From assembly GCA_950295325.1 (NCBI GenBank), contig OX485809.1, forward strand, positions 26,922,144 to 26,986,143: DNA of 64,000 nt, in the 5' to 3' direction. Below the pieces are notes generated by a model. The model worked only from the letters and a program-made list of their open reading frames with translations. It was not told the DNA's origin and did no database searches. The position numbers and the translations under genes are program-made. This document shows positions 24,485-36,046 of this stretch, piece by piece (the first letter of the stretch is position 1; each line of letters opens with the position of its first letter). The stretch is from Polytrichum commune (taxonomy: Eukaryota; Streptophyta; Polytrichopsida; Polytrichales; Polytrichaceae).

Positions 24485-25247
24485 GTGAAAATGCCACAAT
24501 CCAAATGTACTTGAATCCCATGCAATTGAACCTGTCTTCTTACTCTCAGACGGATATGCTGAAGATGTGATGATTATAAGTTGGTACGAAAATTGAGCTA
24601 TGACCCAAACATACTTAGACGTAGCTACATTGACATTCTAGCCCACCCCTTAGATAGCAATGAAATGGCGGCCCGGTCTTACTAGAAGAAAACTTGGCCA
24701 TTGCAACCATCATTTGCAACTCGTGGCAAAGATTGCATACATAAAGTATTTTGGTTGTCAACCATAGGGTTTCGGTTATCCGTGGTTCAAAAATTCCAAC
24801 CAAAAACCTTCAGTTGACAACCAAAATTATTTATTAATGTATTTTTTCCGTCACGAGTCGTAATGGCCAAGTCACAACGGATAATCAAAATGGACAAGTT
24901 TTCTTTTACTGTCTAGAAACTCACCTCTTTAAGTTGGGCCCTCACTGACATCACCCGAGGTGAAAATGCAAGCAATTCTATTATAGTAGGTAATTTTCAT
25001 TTTTAGGATAGTTGACCCCATAATTAGCACAAGAGTTTGAATTAGTCTAAATCAACCACTTCAAAATAATCAACCACAAACATGTTGGGGGGGGGGGATT
25101 TTCACTAAACCCCCTCTACCTCAATAAAAGTAGTGGAGGGGATGGGGGCAACTAAAAGAGATGGGTGTCTAGCCCTGGCTTGAAAGTGATTTCTCATTTC
25201 CCCTTTTTGATGATATCTATTCGTAGAGATGATATGACATATATCGC
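24485..25247. other. Intergenic, nothing recognised
   Basis: No gene or repeat ends identified. A run of ten G is at about 25087. Confidence 0.5.

Positions 25248-25321
<74 letters not shown>
25248..25321. repeat. Compound microsatellite (TA)n(GA)n
   Basis: About 11 TA units followed by about 25 GA units without interruption. Confidence 0.95.
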
Positions 25322-25325
<4 letters not shown>

Positions 25326-25536
25326 ATTGTTTAGGGTCATAGTCACATACAATATTTGTGAGGGTTCCACTAAATTGCTTACAATGAGATGGAGTTATCA
25401 TGACATCATTTATCAACACAAATGAATATTGACAATGATTAACTTTGTATATGCTAACATTCAATGTGAGGAATGAGATAGGAGGAGTGCATTGGCAACT
25501 TCAAGTTTGCAAGGAACCTCTTCAAGTTTGTCCTCG

Positions 25537-25932
25537 GGGCATGTTTACATGAAAGTTTTAGGCCATGGCTCTTGAGAATCCTTGGATTCTCATTGGTTGA
25601 CAATGTTGTAGGCCCCCACTTTAGGTTTACATTAGGACAATTTTGGACTACAACACATAACATTCTCAATAGGTGAATTTTTTTCTACATGGAATCCCAT
25701 ATGACAAGTATGAATAATGTTGGGCAGGATTGGAGGAATTTTTTTTGGGACAAAACTTAAAGGTAAGCTTGGCATAATTTGTGGCGGGATTTTGGGTTTA
25801 CACTAAAGGCATATGACTTCCAAATGACTTTGGGCTAAAGTCCTTGGACTTCTCTGTGCTCCCATCCAAAAAGTAGGATACGATAGTTATTTAAGAGCTA
25901 TGGCCTAACATTTCTTTGGTGCAAACAAGCCC
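25537..25932. mobile_element. Family F terminal-inverted-repeat element
   Basis: Left end GGGCATGTTTACATGAAAG and then GTTTTAGGCCATGGCTCTT. The right end, inverted, is GGGCTTGTTTGCACCAAAG and then ATGTTAGGCCATAGCTCTT. Ends resemble family E in pattern (GGGC then TGTTT). Right flank TTA, left flank not matching. Non-coding, 396 bp. Confidence 0.6.
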
Positions 25933-26429
25933 TTAATATTGACATGAAAATTTCCGTACATTTCACATAATTACACAAGGATATTATATTGAGAGAAAAA
26001 ATCATTTTATAATATTACAATCATGACAATGATATTACATTAATCAACAAAATAATTCACTTCCATACCTAAAATAACCCCGAATCATCTTACCTTGATG
26101 TTGTGCTATTGGCGGTATAAATGGCATTGCCTTACATTGAGATAAGGTTGGCATTGTTCGTTGTTCAAGCTAAAATAATTTTGAATTGACCCTAAACCCT
26201 AAAAATTATTCGTTTCCAATTTTGGCGGAAATGAATACACGAGGCTATACCATCAATTGAAGACCTATATTATCCACTTTAGCGAGTCACAACAAGTCAA
26301 ATGATGAGACCTACAGTGTAGGAGGGTGAAGAACCATAAACTTGTTCTAAACCTCGAAGAATGATATTTCAAACCCCGTATCATAATCAAAGACACCAGT
26401 TTAGGTTAGTGGGACGAAGTGAATGAATT

Positions 26430-27130
26430 AAGATCTATATTTGAGTGGTGTGTGGTTAGTTGTGGATCTAATAGTAAACACCAAAAAAACATATTTCTTA
26501 AAGAGATTGGACTGCATGCTCAAATGTTACAAGTCATTTTATAGTCTTAGCACTTTTGACTTTAAAAAATCATAGCAACAACATGGGATATCTAGAATGT
26601 TCACATATTGTTGGTGAGATTTCATATTACATTTGCAGATTCAAGACAATCAAACTTTGGAATCCAAGTTGAGAATCATGGCAAACAATAAAAACAAACC
26701 ATCGAAGATACGTCTACCTTACTCAAAATACCAACACTTGTGGCTCAAGACCGTAGGCTTATGGCAAAACTAGCTAAGCTACAAATATCTAGACAACCTT
26801 TCTTGAATTGTTTTTCTTATGAGGACACTTATCCAAGAGTTATACGTGGTCAGTTGTGCCCCCAATAATGATCACCTCAAACACATGTGATTAAAAGAGA
26901 TTGGACTACGTGCTAAAAATATGATGACCATTATGGAGTCAATACTCCGCATAATTGGAGTTACTCCTATGACAATTTGAAGAGCGCTAAATTCTTCACG
27001 TGGATAATGATTAAGATATTCATACCAGCTCTACAAGTTATGACGAAAGTGGCTATGGCCTCCATATGGACCATCTTGTACCAATAGAATGTTTTGTAGA
27101 TAGGTGAAGTGGACTAGTCGGAAAAAAAAT
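26430..27130 (+). repeat. Repeat B, copies 3 and 4 (partial, adjacent)
   Basis: Two partial matches: GAGTGGTGTGTGGTTAGTTG at about 26443 with AGAGATTGGACTGCATGCTC, and from about 26846 GGTCAGTTGTG through AGAGATTGGACTACGTGC to the GTAGATAGGTGAAGTGG end. Intervening sequence is AT-rich. Confidence 0.5.
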
Positions 27131-27644
27131 TGACCATGGAAGGGTTGTCTTGTTGGGTGTGAAAGTGTTGAGGATGATTGTAAAGCATGACACTACCATA
27201 GAGGGCTTTGTATTCCGACCAAATTAATTATACTTTCATCAAGTTTACCACGTGTCAACCTAATATTGGTTGAGATACTACACTAAATGTTGTATTTAGT
27301 GTCCCCGATTATGTTTGTCTTGCTCAATACTAATGGTAAACTGCCCGTATAGTGCCACCAACACTATATGTAATCTTAGCATTATTTGTCGTTCCTTGTA
27401 AAAACATTTGGACATTTCTCAATAGTGTAAAGATGAAGTTGTCAATGCAGTATTGAAAAGAGGACACAACTTCAAAATTACACATGTGAGGAAAGTAGAG
27501 AGTCAATATTATGCAATTATAGTTGCAACCAATGTCGAACAAACACTAAATATAAGAAAACACAATGTTATCTTTGGTAATGATTGCATAGATGTTTCAA
27601 TTGGCAGACCCACATGTGATGGTTTGGCAAAAAAAGAGCAAATG

Positions 27645-28560
27645 CACTCATTACAATCTATAGAATTTGCATTGATACATTTGTTGCAAAAACCCTCAAC
27701 TGAAAAACTACAAAATACTAGGCACTCGTCAATACCATCATAACAAGAGGATGGATTGTAGCCCCACTCATGGTCATGGTTGTAGGTGCAAAAGCCATCA
27801 CACACACCCCGTCTATGAAAAGCTTGGAAGTCAAGCTGAAAGTCCCTATCACAAAAATTAATAGTACATTCAAACAAATCAACACAGTCGCCACACAACA
27901 TGCACACTCCATACTAGTTCACAAAGGAAGATTAGAAAACCAAAAATATGTTGCAGACCCCCAAGACCCACCTCATAGCATAAATCAAAGAAGAAAGAGA
28001 ATAAAGAGAAGAACATTAGAAACACACACCTATGTTGTCAGACCCACATTACGTCTTGCAAATCAACAACCCATCGTAGACCTCCTAGACCCATCATTAA
28101 ACAACGCAAAAAAAAGTTTTGTAGTGGCACAAACCACTATTTTAGCTCAAGTCACAAATGCTTAGGGACAGGTCATTGGTTGAAACTACGTTTCTTACAT
28201 AGCAACACCATGTTCCTTTACAACCACATCCACATGAATTGAACTTGGATCGGATAATATGAAAATTTTACTCACTCCCAACCAATAGGGAGTTAATGGC
28301 CTGGTGTGCACTCATTGCCATAAACATACCCTTATATCCTACCTTCTAAAGATGTTATCTTTTTGGACAACACCTTGTAGACATGGTTACACATTACTAG
28401 TTATTGTTGATGGTTATTGGTTATTACAAATCTAGGATCTACATCCTGCAATGGGTGAAGTAGTTTTTACATCTAACATCATTGTCCTTTAGGGCATGGA
28501 CATGGATGTCTTACAAACATACACTCTAATCACTCCGGCCACCCCTGGAGACCAGAGTTC
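27645..28560 (-). repeat. Repeat I, copy 2
   Basis: Homologous to 20127-21030. The minus-strand frame from 27912 (MECACCVATVLICL, then SKLFIDGVCVMAF) ends at 27718, and a plus-strand frame of 131 codons crosses it (27770-28165). Neither is a known protein. Lies inside the 27278-29774 element. Confidence 0.55.
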
Positions 28561-29659
28561 GGGAAGTTTTTGAAGCCTTAGTGGCTAATTGCCGGTAGTT
28601 GCTACGAAGGGTCGGATTTTTTCCAATTTACATTAGCAAGAGCCAATATTTTGTAAAATCAATCGGCCAATTGCCTATATTTTCATATTTTCATTGGCCA
28701 ATATCCGCTTAAATGGAATTCATATCGGCACTAATTGTTTAAAAAATGTATGAAAAGTTATTAGAAATCATTTCTTAGTACAAAATCTTGAATAAGTGAA
28801 AAGAAGGTATGTTCAAAACTTTAAATTTGAAGAGTCAATATCCTTGGCAAGAATTGAACCTAGCAATGCCTTCACCGCTTGAAGGCCAACGGTCCCCCAA
28901 TTCTTCATAGAAGCAATTGGATTTGGTCATGGAAAGGTTGCATAATTCAAAAAGTTTAAGGTTTAGGGTACTTCCTCAAGTGCATCATCAGATGCCCCAG
29001 ACAAATAGCGCTCTGGATTGCTATACAAATAGCAAAACCTAGCAGCATCGATCCTTCCAAAGATCTACAACACTTGTTAGAATGTCATCAAAATCATTGT
29101 TGGGGCCTTCTATAGCAACACGCATCATACTTTCTAAGTTAGATGTAGACATTCGATACCCATGCTCATGACCCGGAGGGTATCGGTTACCATTTCCCGG
29201 GTATCAGCCAATATTTGAAATTTGAATACTTCTTCCGGCTGAAATCCAATAACTCACAAGAAGAATCGGCTACATTTCCGGGACATTTTTTGGTCCATCG
29301 GCTAGTTGCCGGAGGATTGAAATTACAGTCGGATTGCCATCCGATGGTTGGAAATTTGGACCGGCCATGAGGATAAATCCATCGGCTGATAATGAACTAG
29401 CCGTCGGTTTTCCCCGACCATTGCTGGGGACTAAAGTTCTTCTTCTTCTACTTTGCTGCAATTATCTTACTAAGTGATTTTACATCCAAATTCTAATAAA
29501 CCATGACAATATTTCATTATAAAATGCTAAGATACAAAATTGACCAAACTTTGTTTCATAACTTGGCATGGATTTCGTTCATTATGCCATAAAGGGGTCG
29601 ACGAGCAACGAGCACATGCAGCTGTGCATCAACAACCCCGTTCTGAGCAATGGGTGATA
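28561..29659. other. Interior of the 2.5-kb element, rich in CGGCTA/TTGCCGG motifs
   Basis: Phrases such as TTGCCGG and CATCGGCT recur at 28590, 28670, 29270, 29310 and 29390. No gene; function unknown. Confidence 0.35.
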
Positions 29660-29979
29660 TAATAGTAAGTTTGGATGGCAATACTCATAAGCTTATTCAT
29701 GAGAATGGTTACGAAAAAAGCTACCACAGTGACATAATATGCCATGTAACACTAAATACAATATTTAGTGTAGTAAAGGTGAAGACAGTGTATTAAGGTG
29801 CCCTCTACGGTATTATTGATATTAAGACAGTATGAAGTTCTTGAAGACAAAGTTGATACTATTTTCAACATCCACACTACAGACAGTAGTAATAAGTAGT
29901 GCAAAGTAGATGTGTTCATAAATCCGCCTTTCCCTGCTAATTCAAACTTTTCTGTCGTTGGATTGGGGGAATTGGAGCG

Positions 29980-30640
29980 CCTGGATTTCAAATAGGCCAA
30001 TGAACAGTTCGCCGGAAGTCTAGGGTCCACCTTCTGGATGAATAATAAGCGATGGACGTGGCCCCTCCAGGCTGCTTTCGTCCACTGTCGTCTGTCGAAA
30101 AGAGCACTAATCAGTCACTGTAGCAACGACGAATTCGGATGTGGGCATTATATAGCGGATTTTCAAATGAGCCAATGGGGAAGCCCAGATGCACCGGGCC
30201 CACATGACGAATGAATATTGGTAGATGAACGGTCACATTCAGCCACACGTTGGCCTTATGAATTCTGGACGCTGGATGTGGTCGTTACGAGGATGCGCTG
30301 TATAGTCGTTCGGTTTCGTTGATGGATCGGATGAAACGTCTGGCGGGGCGTGGGTCCGGGCCCACCACCTAAAAGGTAAGAGGTCTGGACAGACGTTCGT
30401 CGAGCTTCCGTTTCCGGTGGCGAATTAGATGTAGCCAGACCGCATGGATGAATGACAGGGCGATGAATGCTGTCGCTCTCTAAATTCCCTGTCCTCACAA
30501 CGCACATGTCTATGGGGATTTTAAAACATTATAAACAGAAGGGGCCCACTACGGAGATGAACGAGCCACTAGGCCCAACTGTCCCACGCTGGTGGGAGAG
30601 GAAGGGCTCATGGATTCGACCTCATTTTAACAATTATAAC
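29980..30640. other. GC-richer, promoter-like stretch without a gene
   Basis: Composition rises here (GGGCCCAC, GGGTCCGGGCCCACCACC, GTGGCCCCTCC), with TATATAGC near 30150. No open frame with recognisable content follows on either strand. It could be the control region of a lost gene or a transposon end. Confidence 0.3.
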
Positions 30641-31814
30641 TGTACCAAAAGAAAGCAGTTTATAATCTAGGTAACTCAATACATGTTCAATTCTTTTGAT
30701 GCAGTTATAAAACATGGCTTACTATTGTGAATCGCGACGAATCCAACAAGAAAACGGTAGAACCGTGAGGCTCTGTCCTTTATTATGAAAGACTATAATT
30801 GTAGTTGTTCACTTTGCTCATGCCAATTCATGGCTATTCACTATACCAAACCTTTCTTGGATTTTGTGCACCTTCTCTCAAATACAGGTCAAGGATTGAA
30901 GCTACTCATTTATCACCCAATTTTTAAAAAATAAATAATCAAGAACTACCGAAATAACTATAGTTAACTAGATTTCTTTCAATGCATTTTAGGGAGCACT
31001 ATATATATATATAAACTATAGTTAACATCCACATTACATAAAGTGGACCAAAAATAACAAGAACAAGTAACATCCAAGTGTGAACACAAAGTGGTTAGGA
31101 AATTTGCTCTTGAAACGAAGAAGTTGATGCAGAGTCTCTGTCCTATAGACATAGCCAACAAATCCTTACATAAAAACCAATTCTACTTCGCACATGCACC
31201 CCACGCCACCCAATTGTGCAAATTGCTATTGCTCTCGAGGTTGTCCCGATTGACCCTAAAACCTTAAGGTTTTCCCTCCGGTTTTTCGACCGAAGAAATC
31301 CACCAAGACCCACCACAAGATTGGAGATCCCTCAATCCCATAAACTAACCCGAACTCCAAATGTCGAACCCTGCAATGTTGATGTCCAACTTTTACAAGA
31401 CAGATATAGAGACAAGTTTACACACAAAGCGGTTAGAATTGCACTCTTTTCACTGCCGTTCGGTCCGATGAAGAAATTCACAAGGTCCACTAGGTCTAAC
31501 GAAAGACTGCTCTGGCACGTGAAATTCTCTCAATGGACCCTGCGGTTCACTTACCGTTTGCTTCTCCCATCGTTGCGCCTTTAAGGTTTAGGGGATCTCA
31601 AACCGTAAACCTTAATCCCTAGCTCCCACCACTGGAATCTCAAACCTCAATAAGGAAAGCACCTTAAACTCAATGTCTATGTGATTACACTTTACCTCAT
31701 CCCTCTCGGACATAAGGAAGAATCCAAGGTCAGCTAAGTAACATTTCTCATTATTGTGAGGATATGAAGAATTCTGTGAGGAAAAGATTGGAAGAGGTGT
31801 CCATAGAGATATCA
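30641..31814. other. Intergenic, no supported gene
   Basis: A 122-codon open frame at 31216-31584 is the longest. It has no recognised motif, and its surroundings show no splice or start context that supports it. Confidence 0.45.
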
Positions 31815-32400
31815 TTATCAAGCGATTGACTCGACATCTGAAACACATTATTTCACATCCTCAACCATGAGACGCAAACTCTTCCAAGAAAGACCGACAG
31901 ATTTATAATTTCAAAGTTCGTCATTGACAAGGTGACCTCCAAAGCAATGAAGAAAGAAGAGCAGAGGCATGCAAACAAATATGAAAGCAGAGAAGGAAAT
32001 TGGAGGAAAATGATGGAGGAATCCTACACACTAAAGAATTAGATCAACACCTAAACCACCAAGAGTAGATAGAAGGGGCAGGAACAAGGGCTACTACAAC
32101 TACTTCTATTTACAAGCAATTGACTCGAAATCTGAAGCACATTCACATCTTTAGCGATGAGAAGCAGACACTTCCAAGAAAGACCGACAGAATTTTAAAA
32201 TCCAAAGTTCGTCATCGACAAAGTGACCTCCAAGGCGAAGCCAAAGAATAGCACATGCATACAAACAGAACTTGCAAATAGGGGTGAAAGACGAGAAGGA
32301 CGAAGCAGGAAAGTGGAGGAAAATGATGGAGAATTGTGATAAAACTAAATCGCTCCCAAAGCTTGCAGGAGAGAGAGTAGCTACGAAACCAAGGAACCCT
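31815..32400 (+). repeat. Tandem duplication, period about 292 bp
   Basis: The block starting AAGCGATTGACTCGACATCT (about 31819) is repeated from about 32111 (AAGCAATTGACTCGAAATCT). Both contain TTCCAAGAAAGACCGACAGA and end near GGAGGAAAATGATGGAG. No conserved frame. Confidence 0.75.
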
Positions 32401-33250
32401 TGGATGTACCAAATTGGCTGTATTTACCGCCACACGGAACGAAAGTTAGATCTGTTGGTACCGAATTGAAGCTATTGATCAGAGGAATCGATCGCAATAC
32501 ATCAATCGCATCGACGGTGACCAAGAACGGCGAAATCGGGAGGATAACGCAAAAGTGTCAGTGCTGTAGTGTCGACGAATTTGCATTTGAATGATGTGTC
32601 AAAGCAAGCATTTCCTAACCCCAAATCTCTTCAAACTTCGTTAACTCGCAGACCCCAAGCATATGAGCTACTCGTCCGCCTGTCCTTTTCTTTTCCAAGC
32701 AGATATTCCTAACTTGCATCTTCCTTTCAGCTGCTCTCTTTCAAGTTTCCATCCACCAACCTTGCATTTGGAACTCTGAGCTCCAAGATTTATCACCATA
32801 CTGCATAAACTACTATCACTTGCAGACTTGCAGAGATGTGAAGCAACCATATAGTAGAGTACATTGCGTAAGTATAAATTAATTGTGTAGGTGAATGCGT
32901 CTACAAAACAAAAAGCGAGCAATTAGTGTGAGGCATCAAACATGAGATTGTGAGATGAAGGTGCAGAGTGTCACACCACATTACGGAAGCTATCGATTCC
33001 TGTCATCAGATTGCGATGCAATGTGATGCGATCCGATCGATTGATTGTAGGGGAACGTGGCTGACGAAGGCAAGGGAACATGATGGGAACATGTGGGCGA
33101 CGTGGCCGGCTGAGAGGGCGCTATTCTTGTAGCACTTTTGAGAGCCTTCCCCTCAATGACAATAGGTAGATGAAGGCTTCTTCACTTGTCTTCAACGAAT
33201 CATTAGGATTTGTTTCCTTGTTCAGACCCTTCTCAAAACTTGGTTCATTT
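32401..33250. other. Intergenic, nothing recognised
   Basis: Mixed composition, short frames only. Confidence 0.45.
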
Positions 33251-33620
33251 GCACTACACTAAATAATTGTATTAGTGTGGGTGGAAAATTAGCGTGAAAA
33301 ATAAATTAGCTTGGGCCACACTAATTTTCTAGTTAAGGTGGAATTAGCTAGCGTGGGTCCAAGACCCCGGGTCTTCCCCTAACACTTCATGAAGACTTCC
33401 GAGCAACACATTTAACATTATTTATAGGACAAAAGCAACACAAAATGAATTAATTACCTACATCATTTTTTAAGAAAAAACAATCAATGTGGCCACACTA
33501 ATTTTGTATTATAGATTTAGTGTGGGTTGAAAATTGATGTAGCACACATTAATTCTTATTATGAAAACTATCATGGGCTCTAGAAAAGTATTGTGGCCAC
33601 AATGATAGGACTCTTTAGTG
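33251..33620. mobile_element. Possible CACTA-like or TA-flanked element
   Basis: Begins CACTACACTAAATAATTG and ends CTCTTTAGTG. Contains several copies of TTAGTGTGG and CCACACTAATTTT in both orientations. Terminal match beyond the first bases is poor, so the limits are tentative. Confidence 0.3.
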
Positions 33621-34379
33621 TACATACCATATTGCCATGGCAGTTTTGGCAATGTGGAATTACTTTGAAAAATCTTTAAAATTTTGGAATTCGTTTTTGG
33701 GAAGAAAAACATAAAAATATTATGGGGTGTTGTAGAGTAGAAAGATGAGTAGAAACTGCCCGCCTTGGGTCCATGGTAGTATGCCTCTTCCATGTAAAAC
33801 AATTTTTAGTGTTATGACAAAACAACAACAAAGGAGCCACATTATGACACGAGAGAAATGAATTATTCTCAAACCACATGATTCGATTACAAACTTGTGA
33901 TTGCACCACAATATGGCGAAGGAGAAGTCTTTATTGAAGGAGGTTGTTCTCTTATATGTAAGTATACAACCGGTTCATGTTTTCCAAACATTTTGGCACT
34001 CAACATCTAGCATGTTTGGGAGTCATTTGGCATACTTGCTATGAACACTCATCTAAATGTCAATTCAAGTATAGTTGTAAGTTGTGCTTCCTCCACGTGG
34101 TTGACATGGTTAGGACATGGTTAGAATAAATTGGTGACTGCAATACTTAGTAGGCAATAGTTTTTACCACTTCCACATTATATAATCGATTTCATGTGTC
34201 ATATTGAGATTATTTTAACATGTAAATTAGAGTGATCTACATGACTTCTTTTGTTACAACAAGTGTCCCATTGCACACTCTATTGTTGCCACCAACTAAT
34301 TGCAAGAGTATTTATTTGGGTTAATGATAATTAAGCGTGGGGCACAATAAAGTGTATATAGCATAGTGTCATCATCTCA
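33621..34379. other. AT-rich intergenic stretch
   Basis: Several overlapping short frames on the minus strand (33509-33911) without recognisable content. Confidence 0.45.
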
Positions 34380-34616
34380 GATTGGGAACCCTCCATGATG
34401 CACCTATGCTCTCCATGTTATGGATAAAAACTACACGATGACTTTAGCCTTTGTTGGTATACATGAGGAGCTATTTGTTGTAAAGCCGTCTTCTCTAAAG
34501 CTCACAAAGCATTGGCAAAGATGGGCATGACATTGTTAGCTAGGATAATCATTGCATGTTGTTCTTAGAACTCCCTTTCTTGTTGCACTTCCATTTATGT
34601 GGTTTACATGGTTAAA
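34380..34616 (+). pseudogene. Decayed AT-rich copy of the 34979-35220 segment
   Basis: Aligns without gaps for about 105 nt from ATGGATAAAAAC with ATGGATGAAAAC at 35028, at about 70% identity by eye, with flanking similarity on both sides. Many CG dinucleotides of the other copy are CA or TG here, and the frame is broken by stops. Confidence 0.55.
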
Positions 34617-34859
34617 TGAACCAACAATCAACATACAATTGTCCCCCACCCCACATATTGGCCAATTAGGATGGCATTGCATGATTGAAAAGAGGATGAC
34701 TTTCATACAACACAATCCTCGTCGTACTCAATTTGAATTATAAAACTCTATGTTTGAAGGACTTAGAAGGGATGAATCCCGTATGGTCACGTCAATTCAA
34801 TACCCCTCAGACCTCATAGCCCTTGAGAGTTACCTAATCCATTATTCCTTTGACGGTTG

Positions 34860-34942
34860 GGGCGAACCAACTCGTACACTCATTCCTTGGAGGCAAGGGT
34901 TTAGGCATCCAACAAGGAATGAGTGTATGGGTTGGTTTGCCC
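34860..34942. other. Imperfect 30-bp foldback
   Basis: GGGCGAACCAACTCGTACAC followed by TCATTCCTTG pairs with CAAGGAATGAGTGTATGG followed by GTTGGTTTGCCC (26 of 30 positions) across a loop of about 23 nt. It could be a very short MITE or a small-RNA-type precursor; no expression evidence is available here. Confidence 0.5.
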
Positions 34943-34978
34943 AAATCTTCCTTTGGCTAATCAAAAGAAAGAACACAA

Positions 34979-35335
34979 TTGGGAATCCCCCTCCATGGTT
35001 CACCTGTTGCATAGGTAAACAATTTTATGGATGAAAACGGCACGACGAATGTGACCTTGGCGGGTGAATGTGAGGAGATATTCGTTCGAGAGTCGTCTTC
35101 GCCGGAGCTCACGAAGCAGCGACGAAGACGGGCGAGACTCCGTCAGCTGAGGGGCAACGATTTTGTGCCGTTCTCGGCAACCCCTTTGTTGCCGCGCCTG
35201 CATTTCCATGCCATTCGCCGTTGCACCGACCGGGTCGGCCGAACCAAAGTTAAAGTTTTAGTAAGCATCCCACCGCCTGCTACGCGAGGCACAGACTTTC
35301 TCACACAATCGCACCCACCTCAACAGTCATACTGA
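34979..35335 (+). other. CpG-rich segment with 102-codon open frame, possible gene fragment
   Basis: The frame from ATG 35027 (MDENGTTNVTLAGE, later SPELTKQRRRRARLRQLRG) stays open to 35335. It is CpG-rich unlike its neighbours, and a decayed copy lies 600 bp upstream. The product is not recognised. It ends about 580 bp before the upstream ORF of the myosin gene and might instead belong to that promoter. Confidence 0.3.
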
Positions 35336-35911
35336 CCTCCTCTCTGACATATTTCGGTGAGATATGTATTATAATCGACACATTTTTGGCCTTCCTACTT
35401 TGCTTACTGCGGTGAGAACCACTTCTGCACGAAACAGGAGCACAATCCTAAGCTCAGTCGAATGTGGAGGACGACGTTGGAGTTCAGAGGCGGATTTGTC
35501 AAGTTTGCGGTGGCGACAAGCTGCTGACATGGCTGCGTTTTAGTGGACCTTGTGCAGAGATAGCAGTGCTGGTAGGTTCGGGGTTTGTGGAGGGAGGGAT
35601 CTAACTTAGGGTGGGACAGGGTTGAGAGTTTGCAGAGCTGGAGGAATGCAAGGGAATTGTGGCGGAGTTGGAAGGGAGTTTCACATTGAGTTCGAAGTGG
35701 AAGGAAGTTAATTAGTTGTGGTTTTATATTGAACAGAGGAGAGCTTTGTAGGTTTTGAGGATGACGAGCAGGCAAACTGTGGTGGTGATCCCGTGAGGAG
35801 TAGCTTGTGATCGTTAAGTTATGGATGCTGACCCTGGTTTTAAAAGGAGTGGTGCCCGCTGAAACGTATTGATTGAGCGGCTTCAAGGAATTGCCGAACG
35901 GCTGTTGCAGA

Positions 35912-36046
35912 ATGCATGAGTATTTCGCCAGACCGAAATTGGAGCAATTTCGGTCTGGTGATGATGTGCACCGAGTTGGTGTGCATTGGAGCCCGAAGAG
36001 GCTGTTCATCGATGCTCTAAGGAGTTCAGGGAGAATGAATCTTTAG
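35912..36046 (+). promoter_or_regulatory. Upstream ORF and hairpin in the 5' leader of myosin VIII copy 2
   Basis: A 44-codon upstream ORF (MHEYFARPKL..., stop TAG 36044-36046) lies 371 nt before the myosin ATG and out of frame with it. A perfect inverted repeat begins 16 nt after its AUG: CCAGACCGAAATTG (35928-35941), loop GAG, then CAATTTCGGTCTGG (35945-35958). Copy 1 has the same arrangement at nearly the same distance (373 nt). Elements shared by both leaders include ATGCATGA, CAGACCG and CATTGGA. Confidence 0.55.

Larger units (their letters stand above)
27278..29774. mobile_element. 2.5-kb family D element with TA flanks
   Basis: The left end CTACACTAAATGTTGTATTT and the right end, inverted, CTACACTAAATATTGTATTT match at 24 of the first 25 positions and are each next to TA. 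The ends also match the short elements at 5562-5937 and 59362-59743. The TA flanks suggest a Tc1/mariner-type target. The interior contains repeat I (27645-28560), but no transposase could be recognised. It could be one element or two halves separated by later insertions. Confidence 0.5.

Noticed and set aside
27509-27907. Cys-rich 132-codon frame on the minus strand
   Set aside because: It overlaps the better conserved repeat I frame and has no counterpart in the other copy.
28851-28888. tRNA-like boxes on the minus strand (TGGCCTTCAAGCGG and GGTTCAATTC)
   Set aside because: The boxes are only 14 nt apart, no acceptor stem pairs, and no anticodon arm can be drawn. At most a decayed tRNA-related fragment.
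33251-33620. Full CACTA transposon
   Set aside because: Only the outermost bases agree with CACTA ends, and no inverted match continues inward. Kept as a low-confidence element only.
35404-36009. 201-codon open frame on the minus strand
   Set aside because: It runs antisense through the myosin leader and upstream ORF, has no domain or signal, and its composition follows the overlapping strand. A chance frame is more likely.
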